Below are positions 1 to 6,158 of a DNA stretch of 15,158 bases, in pieces (positions within the stretch are counted from its first letter, which is position 1; each line of letters opens with the position of its first letter). A model generated the notes under the pieces. That model worked only from the letters and a program-made list of their open reading frames with translations. It was not told where the DNA came from and ran no database searches. Source of the DNA: Bacteroidales bacterium (lineage in GTDB: Bacteria; Bacteroidota; Bacteroidia; Bacteroidales; Muribaculaceae); contig CAAGJW010000056.1 in the NCBI GenBank assembly GCA_900770215.1, positions 1 through 15,158 on the forward strand, given 5' to 3'. Position numbers and translations under genes: made by a program.

Positions 1-1
1 A

Positions 2-127
2 TCTCCTCCCACAACCCGCAAGTTCCACATAAGCAACTACCAGTTTGCCGACATTTTCCCTTACAGAGTTGTATATGACTACAAAAACAGGAAGTTTCTG
101 CACAAGTGTGCCACGGCAAAATACTGA
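2..127 (+). CDS. C-terminal fragment of a small exported-protein paralogue (5' end outside window)
   Basis: An open frame runs in from the window edge and stops at TGA 125-127, leaving 41 residues that end in KCATAKY. I do not recognise a family. The tail resembles the C-terminus of the next gene (278-814): a TR[KR]F start, then a conserved Asn, a Pro, and finally VYDYK here against VYNYK there, followed by a Lys-rich end. That similarity makes it likely to be the end of a tandem paralogue rather than a chance frame. Base composition is A/T-richer than most of the window, like the following gene. Function unknown; the start codon lies outside the window. Confidence 0.6.
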   Translation, partial: SPPTTRKFHISNYQFADIFPYRVVYDYKNRKFLHKCATAKY

Positions 128-160
128 GCTGCGGTATCGCCGGTGCCGAGACTCAAGGCC

Positions 161-286
161 ATGCAACTTGAACATGAAATTGCTGGTTCACATGTATGTG
201 ACCAGCCCATTACATCAGGTCCTGACAGCAACAGCGACCTATGGCTCATTACAGATGTTTTCAAAAAAAAATGCAACATGAAATTG
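161..286 (+). repeat. Duplicated start-codon region between two paralogues
   Basis: The string ATGCAAC followed by ATGAAATTG occurs at 161-182 (with six bases, TTGAAC, inserted between the halves) and uninterrupted at 271-286. The second copy contains the start codon (278) of the exported protein. The first copy opens a 35-codon frame, 174-281, beginning MKLLVHMYV, whose TGA overlaps the downstream ATG as ATGA. A shorter echo, ATGCAAC, follows the stop of the 278-814 gene at about 819. This looks like debris from tandem gene duplication. The small frame could be a remnant or a coupled leader; nothing further supports translation. Confidence 0.5.
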
Positions 287-814
287 ACTTGTATAAAAAC
301 TGCTGTCGCAATGGTTATTTTGTTGTGCAGCCACATCAATTGTCTCTCCCAGGGCACCTATGAAATCGATCTTTATGCCATCTCCTTCACCGTCGAAATA
401 CCTGAAGTGAAGGTGGATCAATTGTTGCTGAGAGAAATCCACAACTTCATATTTAGCGACAAAACCGACAAGCAGGCCCAACGGCTGAAAGCCAACCACC
501 AAGACGACGACAGCCACTATATTATGGTTTCGTGTCGCGTTTACAACGATTCAATTTGTGAGATTTATTTCAATATTGATGGCTGCCGCGACTGCATATC
601 TGCTGGCTTCACAAAGTACAATGGGTGGCTGTATTGGTTCAACGACATGTTGCCCGACGGGTTGATGCTGGGTTACTCAGCCTCTCCTCAGGTAACACGC
701 CGATTCTTTGTAGACAATAATAAAGCAAACTACCTGCCTTCCCACAAGTTTGTGTATAACTACAAAAAATGCAAAATCACGAGTAAATGGTATAGGGAAA
801 AACGTATATACTGA
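278..814 (+). CDS. Small exported protein of unknown family
   Basis: The 178-residue product begins MKLTCIKTAVAMVILLCS, a short basic end and hydrophobic core typical of a Sec signal peptide, with likely cleavage near residue 25 (NCLSQ). I chose ATG 278 because it gives this signal peptide; a longer frame opens at 143 but adds a charged, non-signal N-terminus. The mature part is rich in aromatic residues (YNGWLYWFND) and has cysteines (SCRVYND, GCRDC) that could form disulfides after export. No known domain is recognised. The gene is visibly A/T-richer than its right-hand neighbours, which suggests recent acquisition. Its C-terminus resembles the partial gene ending at 127, so the two form a tandem paralogue pair. 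No TAnnTTTG promoter was found immediately upstream; it may be read from further left. Confidence 0.7.
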   Translation: MKLTCIKTAVAMVILLCSHINCLSQGTYEIDLYAISFTVEIPEVKVDQLLLREIHNFIFSDKTDKQAQRLKANHQDDDSHYIMVSCRVYNDSICEIYFNIDGCRDCISAGFTKYNGWLYWFNDMLPDGLMLGYSASPQVTRRFFVDNNKANYLPSHKFVYNYKKCKITSKWYREKRIY

Positions 815-859
815 GGCATGCAACACTACCAATAATAACTGACAAACACTGAAACAAAA

Positions 860-1534
860 ATGATGAAAGCAACCAAACGACTGCTGCTGGCGGCAATGCT
901 GTTGCTGGCCACGTGGCCGGCCATGCAGGCCGGCGAGAGCCTGGGAGCCTACTTGAAGGCGGGCTTCAACATGTCGAACTATGTGATGGGCAAGATGCCC
1001 CATGGCATGAAGCCGGGGTTCCACTTCGGGGCGGGCTATGAGTACCGCATAGCGCCGCGCTGGGGCATGGCCGTGGAAATGTATATGAGCTTCCAGGGCG
1101 CCAAGTTCGACCCAAAGAAGATCGACAACATCGACGAGGTGATGGTGGCCGGCGAGGAGGGCGTGAAGCTCGACAAAGACGTCACGCTCAACGCCATCTA
1201 CTTTGAGCTGCCGGTGCTGGCCAAGTTCTACGTCACGCCGCGCTTGAGCATCGACGTGGGCCCGCAGCTGGGCATAGCGGCACAAAACAAGTTGCAGATG
1301 GGCGATGTGCAGGTCTACAAGGTGGGGAGCTCGTTTGAGACCTTGGACCTGGCTGCCTCGGCAGGCCTCACGTGGTGTGCCACGCCGCGACTGATGGTGC
1401 AGGCCCGCTACAACCTGGGCCTGATAAATGTGATGAAAGTCATCGACATCGACGAGTACAGGCCGCAGGCGGGCAAACCCAACTACGACGACCGCATCCA
1501 GAACATCCAGATCTCGGTGGGCTACCGCTTCTGA
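860..1534 (+). CDS. Outer membrane beta-barrel protein (PorT-like / OMP_b-brl family)
   Basis: The 224-residue product starts with a signal peptide (MKATKRLLLAAMLLLATWP, cleavage near AMQA|GESLG, residues 24-25). The rest alternates short amphipathic strands and turns: GAYLKAGFNMSNY, FHFGAGYEYRIAPRWGMAVEMYMSFQG, FELPVLAKFY, SIDVGPQLGIAAQ. It ends IQISVGYRF, with the terminal aromatic residue expected of an outer membrane barrel. Length and pattern fit the eight-stranded porin-like barrels common in Bacteroidota. The start could equally be the second Met (863). It lies 45 bases after the exported-protein gene with no visible promoter of its own, but its G/C-rich composition is that of the rest of the window. 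Ligand or role unknown. Confidence 0.85.
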   Translation: MMKATKRLLLAAMLLLATWPAMQAGESLGAYLKAGFNMSNYVMGKMPHGMKPGFHFGAGYEYRIAPRWGMAVEMYMSFQGAKFDPKKIDNIDEVMVAGEEGVKLDKDVTLNAIYFELPVLAKFYVTPRLSIDVGPQLGIAAQNKLQMGDVQVYKVGSSFETLDLAASAGLTWCATPRLMVQARYNLGLINVMKVIDIDEYRPQAGKPNYDDRIQNIQISVGYRF

Positions 1535-1612
1535 GCCGTGTCAAGCAGCAAGAATTTAGGTTGATTTTTGAAAAATGTGGGCTTTTTGCTTTTAAATCTT
1601 GAGAATAACCAT

Positions 1613-1620
1613 TAATTTTG
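1613..1620 (+). promoter_or_regulatory. Bacteroidota-type promoter (-7 box) for the TPR gene
   Basis: TAATTTTG fits the TAnnTTTG -7 consensus. A TTTG lies at 1585-1588, giving a 24-base spacer, slightly longer than usual. Transcription from here would leave a long leader of about 150 bases before ATG 1775, unusually G/C-rich in its middle (about 1650-1705). Just upstream, AGCAAGAA (1547-1554) can pair with TTTTTGCT (1583-1590), a weak possible terminator for the barrel gene. Confidence 0.5.
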
Positions 1621-1774
1621 CAACCGAATTTTGCTGAAACGCGATTGCCACCAGCCTTGCGAGCCCGGCCAGGGCCGCACAGTGCAGGGCAAGGGGGCGT
1701 GCACGTTGCCAGCATTGAGAAAAAGGAAAGACTTACATCTTTTTATCAAAACTAAGTAAATTACAAAGCAAAAT

Positions 1775-2476
1775 ATGGCAAACAAGACAAAAGGTAGTGC
1801 TCGCACCTCGGTAGAGGGCATCAACGATTCCCTCTCGTCGATCGAGCAGAAGTTGGAGAACAATCAGAAATACATCTACTATGCACTCATTGCAGTGGCA
1901 GTGATCATCCTGGCTGTGGGCGGATACCTGTGGTATCGCAGCAGCGCCATCGAGAAGGGCAACAAGGAGATAGGCAAGGCCGACATACAGCTGCTCATGT
2001 ACAACAACCCCGACAGCGCCCTCACGCTCTACAAGCGCGTGGCCGAGCGCAACAGCTTCGGGCCCGCCAACCGCGCCGCCCAGATGGCCGCAACCATACT
2101 GTTCCAGAAGGGCAAGTACGACGAGGCACTCAAGTACCTGAAGAAGAGCAAGCCCGAGGGTGACGTGGCCGGCCCGGCCATGAAGTCGCTCGAAGGCGAC
2201 TGCTATGTGAACAAGAGCCAGGCCAAGGGTGGCAAGCAATACTACAACGAGGCGCTCAGCGCCTACGACGAGGCCATCAAGCTCGCCGGCGACAACGAGA
2301 ACTACACGCCGGTGTTCATGCTCAAGAAGGCCACCGTGCTGCACGCCAATGCAAAATATGCCGACGAGCTCAAGGTGTATGAAGACATGAAGCAGAAGTA
2401 TCCCACCTACTCGCTGCAAAACCGCATCAACCTCGACAAGTATATCGAGCGTGCCAAGGCACTTGCCGGCAAGTGA
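1775..2476 (+). CDS. Membrane-anchored tetratricopeptide-repeat protein
   Basis: The 233-residue product has a short cytoplasmic N-terminus with a Ser/Glu/Gln-rich helix (residues 11-30). One transmembrane segment follows at about residues 34-55 (YIYYALIAVAVIILAVGGYLW), then a soluble helical domain. That domain carries TPR-like pairs: SALTLYKRVAERNSFGPAN, ATILFQKGKYDEALKYLKK, YYNEALSAYDEAIKLAGD, and ATVLHANAKYADELKVYED. The architecture matches the single-pass TPR proteins widespread in Bacteroidales and is distantly like YfgM-type periplasmic chaperone partners; the exact role is not known. It has its own promoter and an intrinsic terminator just after it, so it looks monocistronic. Confidence 0.85.
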   Translation: MANKTKGSARTSVEGINDSLSSIEQKLENNQKYIYYALIAVAVIILAVGGYLWYRSSAIEKGNKEIGKADIQLLMYNNPDSALTLYKRVAERNSFGPANRAAQMAATILFQKGKYDEALKYLKKSKPEGDVAGPAMKSLEGDCYVNKSQAKGGKQYYNEALSAYDEAIKLAGDNENYTPVFMLKKATVLHANAKYADELKVYEDMKQKYPTYSLQNRINLDKYIERAKALAGK

Positions 2477-2526
2477 CAGCACCCCACCGCGAAGATATAA
2501 TTCAAGTATATAATATAATTTTTCAG

Positions 2527-2569
2527 AAAGGCTGGACGATTGCACACCACATTGTCCAGCCTTTTTTTT
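2527..2569 (+). terminator. Intrinsic terminator of the TPR gene
   Basis: GGCTGGAC (2530-2537) pairs perfectly with GTCCAGCC (2554-2561). The stem can extend inward by three pairs (GAT/ATT, one a G-T wobble) and outward through AAA/TTT. It is followed directly by a run of eight T. It lies about 50 bases past the stop at 2476. Confidence 0.92.
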
Positions 2570-2619
2570 AGTTGCGACCACCCAACGGCAAGGGTGCGGG
2601 TGCGGGGGCGCGGCCAACC

Positions 2620-2803
2620 CACGGTCTGCAACCACGGGCGCCACAAGGGCCGCACCCTGCATGTGGGCAACACCCGCCCCGCCACCATCCCGCAAAACAA
2701 TCAACCACGGAACGCACGAAAAAATGCACCGCCATTTCGGCGATAATGTCCACCGACGGGCAGGCGGTGGAGCGAGCCCACAGGGCGGAGCGCAACACCT
2801 GCA
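2620..2803. repeat. Intergenic mosaic repeat, copy A
   Basis: The 448-base gap between the TPR gene and pyrH holds no credible gene; beyond its terminator and the pyrH promoter it is mostly repeat material. On the minus strand, 2680-2730 reads GGTGCATTTTTTCGTGC, then TTCCGTGGTTGA, ending TGGTGGCG. This matches 10649-10707 in block order. Also on the minus strand, 2620-2636 (CGTGGTTGCAGACCGTG) matches 14893-14909 at 16 of 17 bases. On the plus strand, 2759-2777 (GGCAGGCGGTGGAGCGAGC) is identical to 14995-15013, and 2788-2803 matches 15020-15035 at 15 of 16. The blocks occur in different orders and orientations in the copies, so this is a mosaic rather than a simple duplication. Confidence 0.7.
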
Positions 2804-2853
2804 ACCCGAGCGTGGACAGGCAATGACAAGGGGAATGACATTGCAGAGCCATT

Positions 2854-2888
2854 TTTGATGATTTTTGCGTGGAAAAACCGTATCTTTG
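2854..2888 (+). promoter_or_regulatory. Promoter of pyrH
   Basis: TATCTTTG at 2881-2888 is a perfect TAnnTTTG -7 box. TTTG at 2854-2857 lies 23 bases upstream as the -33 box. Transcription would begin near 2894, giving a leader of about 30 A/C-rich bases before ATG 2925. This also decides the start: an earlier in-frame ATG at 2865 would lie upstream of the transcript. Confidence 0.8.
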
Positions 2889-2924
2889 CTATCGCAAACG
2901 ATAAACCAACAAAACAACACAGCA

Positions 2925-3653
2925 ATGAAGACAATCTACAAGCGCATTCTGCTCAAGCTCAGCGGCGAGTCGCTGGCTGGCGAGCAGGGCTTCGGTATCG
3001 ACCAGCAGCGCGTGGCCGACTATAGCGAGCAAATCAAGGAAATCGTCGACGCCGGCGTCGAGGTGGCCATCGTGATAGGCGGCGGCAACATCTTCCGCGG
3101 TCTCAAGGGCGCCGCCCAGGGCGTCGACCGCGTGAAGGGCGACTACATGGGCATGCTGGCCACGGTGATCAACTCGCTGGCCCTCTCGAGCGGTCTCGAC
3201 GCCGTGAGGCAGCCCTCGCAGGTGCTCACGGCCGTGGGCATGTTCCCCATAGGCGAGCAGTACAGCAAGTGGCGCGCCATCGAGGTCATGCAGCAGGGCA
3301 AAGTGGCCATCATGTCGTGCGGCACGGGCAACCCGTTTTTCACGACCGACACGGGCTCGGCCCTGCGCGGCATCGAGGTGGGCGCCGACGTGATGCTCAA
3401 GGGCACACGCGTCGACGGCATCTACACGGCCGACCCCGAGAAAGATCCCACGGCCACCAAGTTTGACCGCATCACCTACGACGAGATCTACCGCCGCGGT
3501 TTGAAAGTGATGGACATGACGGCCACCATCATGTGCAAGGAAAACAACCTGCCCATCCATGTGTTCAACATGGACGTGAAGGGCAACCTGCGCAAGGTGG
3601 TGAGCGGCGAGCCTTGCGGCACCGTCGTGTACCAGGACAACACCGGCAAGTAA
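2925..3653 (+). CDS. pyrH: UMP kinase
   Basis: This is bacterial UMP kinase of the amino-acid-kinase fold, phosphorylating UMP to UDP with ATP in the cytoplasm (de novo pyrimidine pathway). Its 242 residues are the usual length. Recognisable family motifs, in order, are KLSGE (11-15), the nucleotide-binding IGGGNIFRG (51-59), GDYMGMLAT (72-80), GTGNPFFTTDT (133-143), LKGTRVDGIYTADP (158-171) and VMDMTA (195-200). The start at 2925 is chosen because it follows the promoter and yields the canonical N-terminus MKTIYKRILLKLSG. The gene stands alone between its own promoter and a convergent gene; frr and tsf, its frequent neighbours elsewhere, are not here. Confidence 0.97.
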   Translation: MKTIYKRILLKLSGESLAGEQGFGIDQQRVADYSEQIKEIVDAGVEVAIVIGGGNIFRGLKGAAQGVDRVKGDYMGMLATVINSLALSSGLDAVRQPSQVLTAVGMFPIGEQYSKWRAIEVMQQGKVAIMSCGTGNPFFTTDTGSALRGIEVGADVMLKGTRVDGIYTADPEKDPTATKFDRITYDEIYRRGLKVMDMTATIMCKENNLPIHVFNMDVKGNLRKVVSGEPCGTVVYQDNTGK

Positions 3654-3675
3654 AAACCACGCGCGCACGCGCGCA
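3652..3675 (-). terminator. Possible minus-strand terminator at convergent gene ends
   Basis: Read on the minus strand, GCGCGC-GT-GCGCGC (3674-3661) can form a 5-6 bp G/C hairpin, followed after GTGG by five T (3656-3652, overlapping the pyrH stop codon). It comes immediately after the stop of the minus-strand gene (3681). The small loop and the four-base gap before the T run make it only a moderate candidate. The same 17 bases, 3659-3675, alternate strictly between purine and pyrimidine. Confidence 0.35.
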
Positions 3676-3680
3676 GGGGG

Positions 3681-5147
3681 CTACTGCATGTATTGCATCT
3701 GCACCCCGTGGCACACACACAGCGTCACCGCCAGCACGAGGGCATAAATTGCCACAAACGTGCACAGCGCGTGACGCATTTTCTTGTCGCGCCACTGGCA
3801 CAGCACATAGATGGCAATGACCATAAACAGCGGTTGCAGCGGCAGCGTGTAGCGCGCCACCGAGCCGCCGGTGGCATAGGCCACGGCCAGGAAGCACACC
3901 ACCGGCCACAGCGCCATCCAGCCCAGCGAGCGCTCGCGCCGCCAGCTCATGCACAAGAAGTAGAACAGCGACAGCCCGCCCACGGCATACCACGTGAAGG
4001 TGGTGCGCGACACGATGTTGATCACACTGTAGTCGCCCGTGAGCCACGGGAAGGGCACCAGGTAGAGCGCCGTGGCCGTGACGGGGGTGAGCAGCACCTT
4101 GAGCCACAAGGGGTGGTAGAAATAGTCGCCCAGCAACGCGCGCAGCGGCTGCTGCGAGGGGCCCACGATAAACATCTCGCTCATGCGGTCGGCACTGCGG
4201 GTGGTGTTGACCAGCGTGCGCACCTGGTGGTAGAAGTAGGCCTCGCGGGCAAACACCTCGGTGCCCAGAATGAAGAGCACCAGGGTGATGAGCAGCAGCA
4301 CGGCCCCGCGCCGCCAGTTGCGCCGCCAGTTGTAGGCCACGGCCAGCACGATGCCCGCCGCCACAAAATAGCCCATGGTGCCACGCGTGGAGATGAGCAT
4401 GCCGGCCCCCAAGAAGAACACAAGCCCCTCGCGCCAGGGCCTGAGCCCCGGCAAGGGCTCGCGCCTGGCCAGGCCGGCGAGCACATAGCCCACCATGGCC
4501 ATGCCTATGTAGTTGAGCGCCTCCTTCTGCAAGAACGCTCCCTGCGAGAGCAGAAAGGTAGACAGCGCCATGAGCAGCATGGTCATGAACATGAGCTGGC
4601 GGCCGCTGCGGTCGACCCGGCCGGCCAGGAAGCGGCACGTCATGTACCCGAACGTTACCATCGAGAGCAGCGTGAGCATGTAGTTCACCGCCATGGGCCA
4701 CACCAGGCTCACGCCCAGCAGTTTCCACGTGAGGTAGATCATGGCCGGCAGCCCGTAGTAGTGCACATGGCGCTGGGCCGGCGCGCTGCCGTCGTAGTAG
4801 TGCAGGGCACAGTTGTAGTACTTGCCGCCATCGGTAAGGATGCGGGGGGCATCGAGCGGGCGCCCCACGTGCACGGTCCACGTCCACATGTTGTAGATCA
4901 CGAGCGCCATGAGCCCGAACCCCACCACATAGAGCAGCACGAGGCTGCCCGTGGAGCAGTGGCGCGAGCGCGACAGCGCGGCCCGTGGCACGGCATAGCC
5001 CACTGCCAGGGCCGCAACGATGCGTGCCGTGTCGGGCACAGTGAAATATTGAGCGGTGACAACTGCTGCAACAACAAGCGCAGCCATCTCAAGCAAGAGC
5101 AACACAAGGCGCTGCCGGGGCGCCGGGGCGGCGGTGATTTTTTCCAT
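3681..5147 (-). CDS. Polytopic membrane protein, possible GT-C-type glycosyltransferase
   Basis: The 488-residue product has roughly ten to twelve hydrophobic segments from residue 13 to the C-terminus, including VLLLLEMAALVVAAVV, VLLYVVGFGLMALVIY and MLLMALSTFLLSQGAFL. After the third or so segment comes a loop with Asp and aromatic residues (ILTDGGKYYNCALHYYDG, about 103-120). Such a loop, together with the size and many segments, is reminiscent of membrane GT-C glycosyltransferases or O-antigen polymerases, but I see no decisive motif. ATG 5147 is preferred over an upstream frame start (5231) because the minus-strand promoter lies between them. It is divergent from the glycine-lipid operon and convergent with pyrH. 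An envelope-sugar role is inference only. Confidence 0.7.
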   Translation of the reverse strand: MEKITAAPAPRQRLVLLLLEMAALVVAAVVTAQYFTVPDTARIVAALAVGYAVPRAALSRSRHCSTGSLVLLYVVGFGLMALVIYNMWTWTVHVGRPLDAPRILTDGGKYYNCALHYYDGSAPAQRHVHYYGLPAMIYLTWKLLGVSLVWPMAVNYMLTLLSMVTFGYMTCRFLAGRVDRSGRQLMFMTMLLMALSTFLLSQGAFLQKEALNYIGMAMVGYVLAGLARREPLPGLRPWREGLVFFLGAGMLISTRGTMGYFVAAGIVLAVAYNWRRNWRRGAVLLLITLVLFILGTEVFAREAYFYHQVRTLVNTTRSADRMSEMFIVGPSQQPLRALLGDYFYHPLWLKVLLTPVTATALYLVPFPWLTGDYSVINIVSRTTFTWYAVGGLSLFYFLCMSWRRERSLGWMALWPVVCFLAVAYATGGSVARYTLPLQPLFMVIAIYVLCQWRDKKMRHALCTFVAIYALVLAVTLCVCHGVQMQYMQ

Positions 5148-5165
5148 CGGGTGTATAATTTGGCA

Positions 5166-5199
5166 CAAAAGTAATGCTTTTATTCGGTATCTTGCCAAA
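5166..5199 (-). promoter_or_regulatory. Promoter of the minus-strand membrane protein
   Basis: On the minus strand, TACTTTTG (5173-5166) is a TAnnTTTG -7 box, with TTTG (5199-5196) 22 bases upstream as the -33 box. Transcription would start near 5160, about a dozen bases before ATG 5147. It is back to back with the glsA promoter, the two -33 boxes being about 17 bases apart, so one regulator could affect both. Confidence 0.7.
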
Positions 5200-5216
5200 G
5201 TTTCATGCAATGATGA

Positions 5217-5246
5217 TTGCCATGTGGCCAATAATTCCTATCTTTG
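5217..5246 (+). promoter_or_regulatory. Promoter of the glsA-glsB operon
   Basis: TATCTTTG at 5239-5246 matches TAnnTTTG exactly. ATTG, with TTG at 5217-5219, lies 19 bases upstream. Predicted transcription begins near 5252, giving a leader of under 20 bases before ATG 5270, which supports that start codon. Confidence 0.75.
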
Positions 5247-5269
5247 CTTAGTCTACTTCACAGGAAATC

Positions 5270-6115
5270 ATGACGAGCGACAAGGAAATGATGCGTATCG
5301 ATGTGGATGAGGTGTTGCGCAAGCGCATGCCCCGGCACTACCGGCACATTCCCAAGTGGCTGATAGGCTGGCTCAAGCGCACCATCCACCAAGACGAGCT
5401 CAACGCCATCTTGCAGCACATGACAGCCCAGCCGTGCGGTGTGGAGGCTGCCGATGCCGCCTTGCGCGACCTGCAGGTCACGGCCACCCTGGTGGGCGAG
5501 CACAACGTGCCCAGGCAGGGGCGCTACATCTTTGTGAGCAACCACCCGCTGGGAGGCCTCGACGGGCTGTCGCTCATCTCGGTGCTGGGCCACAAGTACA
5601 ATGGGCACATACGCTTCCTGGTCAACGACTTGCTCATGGCCGTAAAGCCCCTGCAAGGCATCTTTCTGCCCGTCAACAAGTACGGCCGCCAGAGCCGCCT
5701 GGCCGCCGCCGAGATCGAGCGCCAGTACCAGGGCGACAACCAGATGATCACCTTCCCGGCCGGGCTGTGCTCGCGCATGACGGGCAGTGGCGAGATTCAC
5801 GACCTGGAGTGGCACAAGATGGTGGTGACCCACGCCCTGCACAGCCACCGCGACATCGTGCCTCTGTACTTCGACGGGCGCAACTCGCGCTTCTTCTACC
5901 GGCTGGCGCGCTGGCGCGAGCGTCTGGGCCTCAAGTTCAACTACGAGATGGTGTATCTGCCCGGCGAGATGTTTAAGTGCCGCGGCGCGCACTTCAAGGT
6001 CTATGTGGGGCAGCCCGTGCCCTGGCAGTCGCTCGACACCCTGCACCCAGCCCGGGAGGCACACCGCCTGTGCCGGCTGGCCTACGGGCTCAATCCCGCC
6101 ACAAAGGAGGAATGA
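5270..6115 (+). CDS. glsA: Lysophospholipid-type O-acyltransferase, probable GlsA of glycine-lipid synthesis
   Basis: The 281-residue product is a PlsC-fold acyltransferase of the hemolysin-like / OlsA-like group. The catalytic block is FVSNHPLGGLDG (residues 88-99), with His92 and Asp98 in an H-x5-D arrangement, one residue longer than the usual HxxxxD of PlsC. Other family blocks are RFLVNDLL (115-122), GIFLPVNKYGR (130-140) and the substrate-site TFPAGLCSR (161-169). In Bacteroides, GlsA O-acylates the N-acyl-3-hydroxy-fatty-acyl glycine made by GlsB to give glycine lipids (family knowledge). Its immediate neighbour here is a GlsB-type gene, 43 bases downstream, which is why I choose this name over a generic lysophosphatidate acyltransferase. 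No transmembrane helix is evident; it is probably peripheral on the inner membrane. Confidence 0.82.
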   Translation: MTSDKEMMRIDVDEVLRKRMPRHYRHIPKWLIGWLKRTIHQDELNAILQHMTAQPCGVEAADAALRDLQVTATLVGEHNVPRQGRYIFVSNHPLGGLDGLSLISVLGHKYNGHIRFLVNDLLMAVKPLQGIFLPVNKYGRQSRLAAAEIERQYQGDNQMITFPAGLCSRMTGSGEIHDLEWHKMVVTHALHSHRDIVPLYFDGRNSRFFYRLARWRERLGLKFNYEMVYLPGEMFKCRGAHFKVYVGQPVPWQSLDTLHPAREAHRLCRLAYGLNPATKEE

Positions 6116-6158
6116 AAAAATAGTAAAGATAAATTAGAATAATATACATCACAGCAAG

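Noticed and set aside
3693..5174. 493-codon His/Arg-rich plus-strand frame opposite the membrane protein
   Set aside because: A typical antisense shadow in G/C-rich coding DNA. The minus-strand frame has membrane segments and a promoter.
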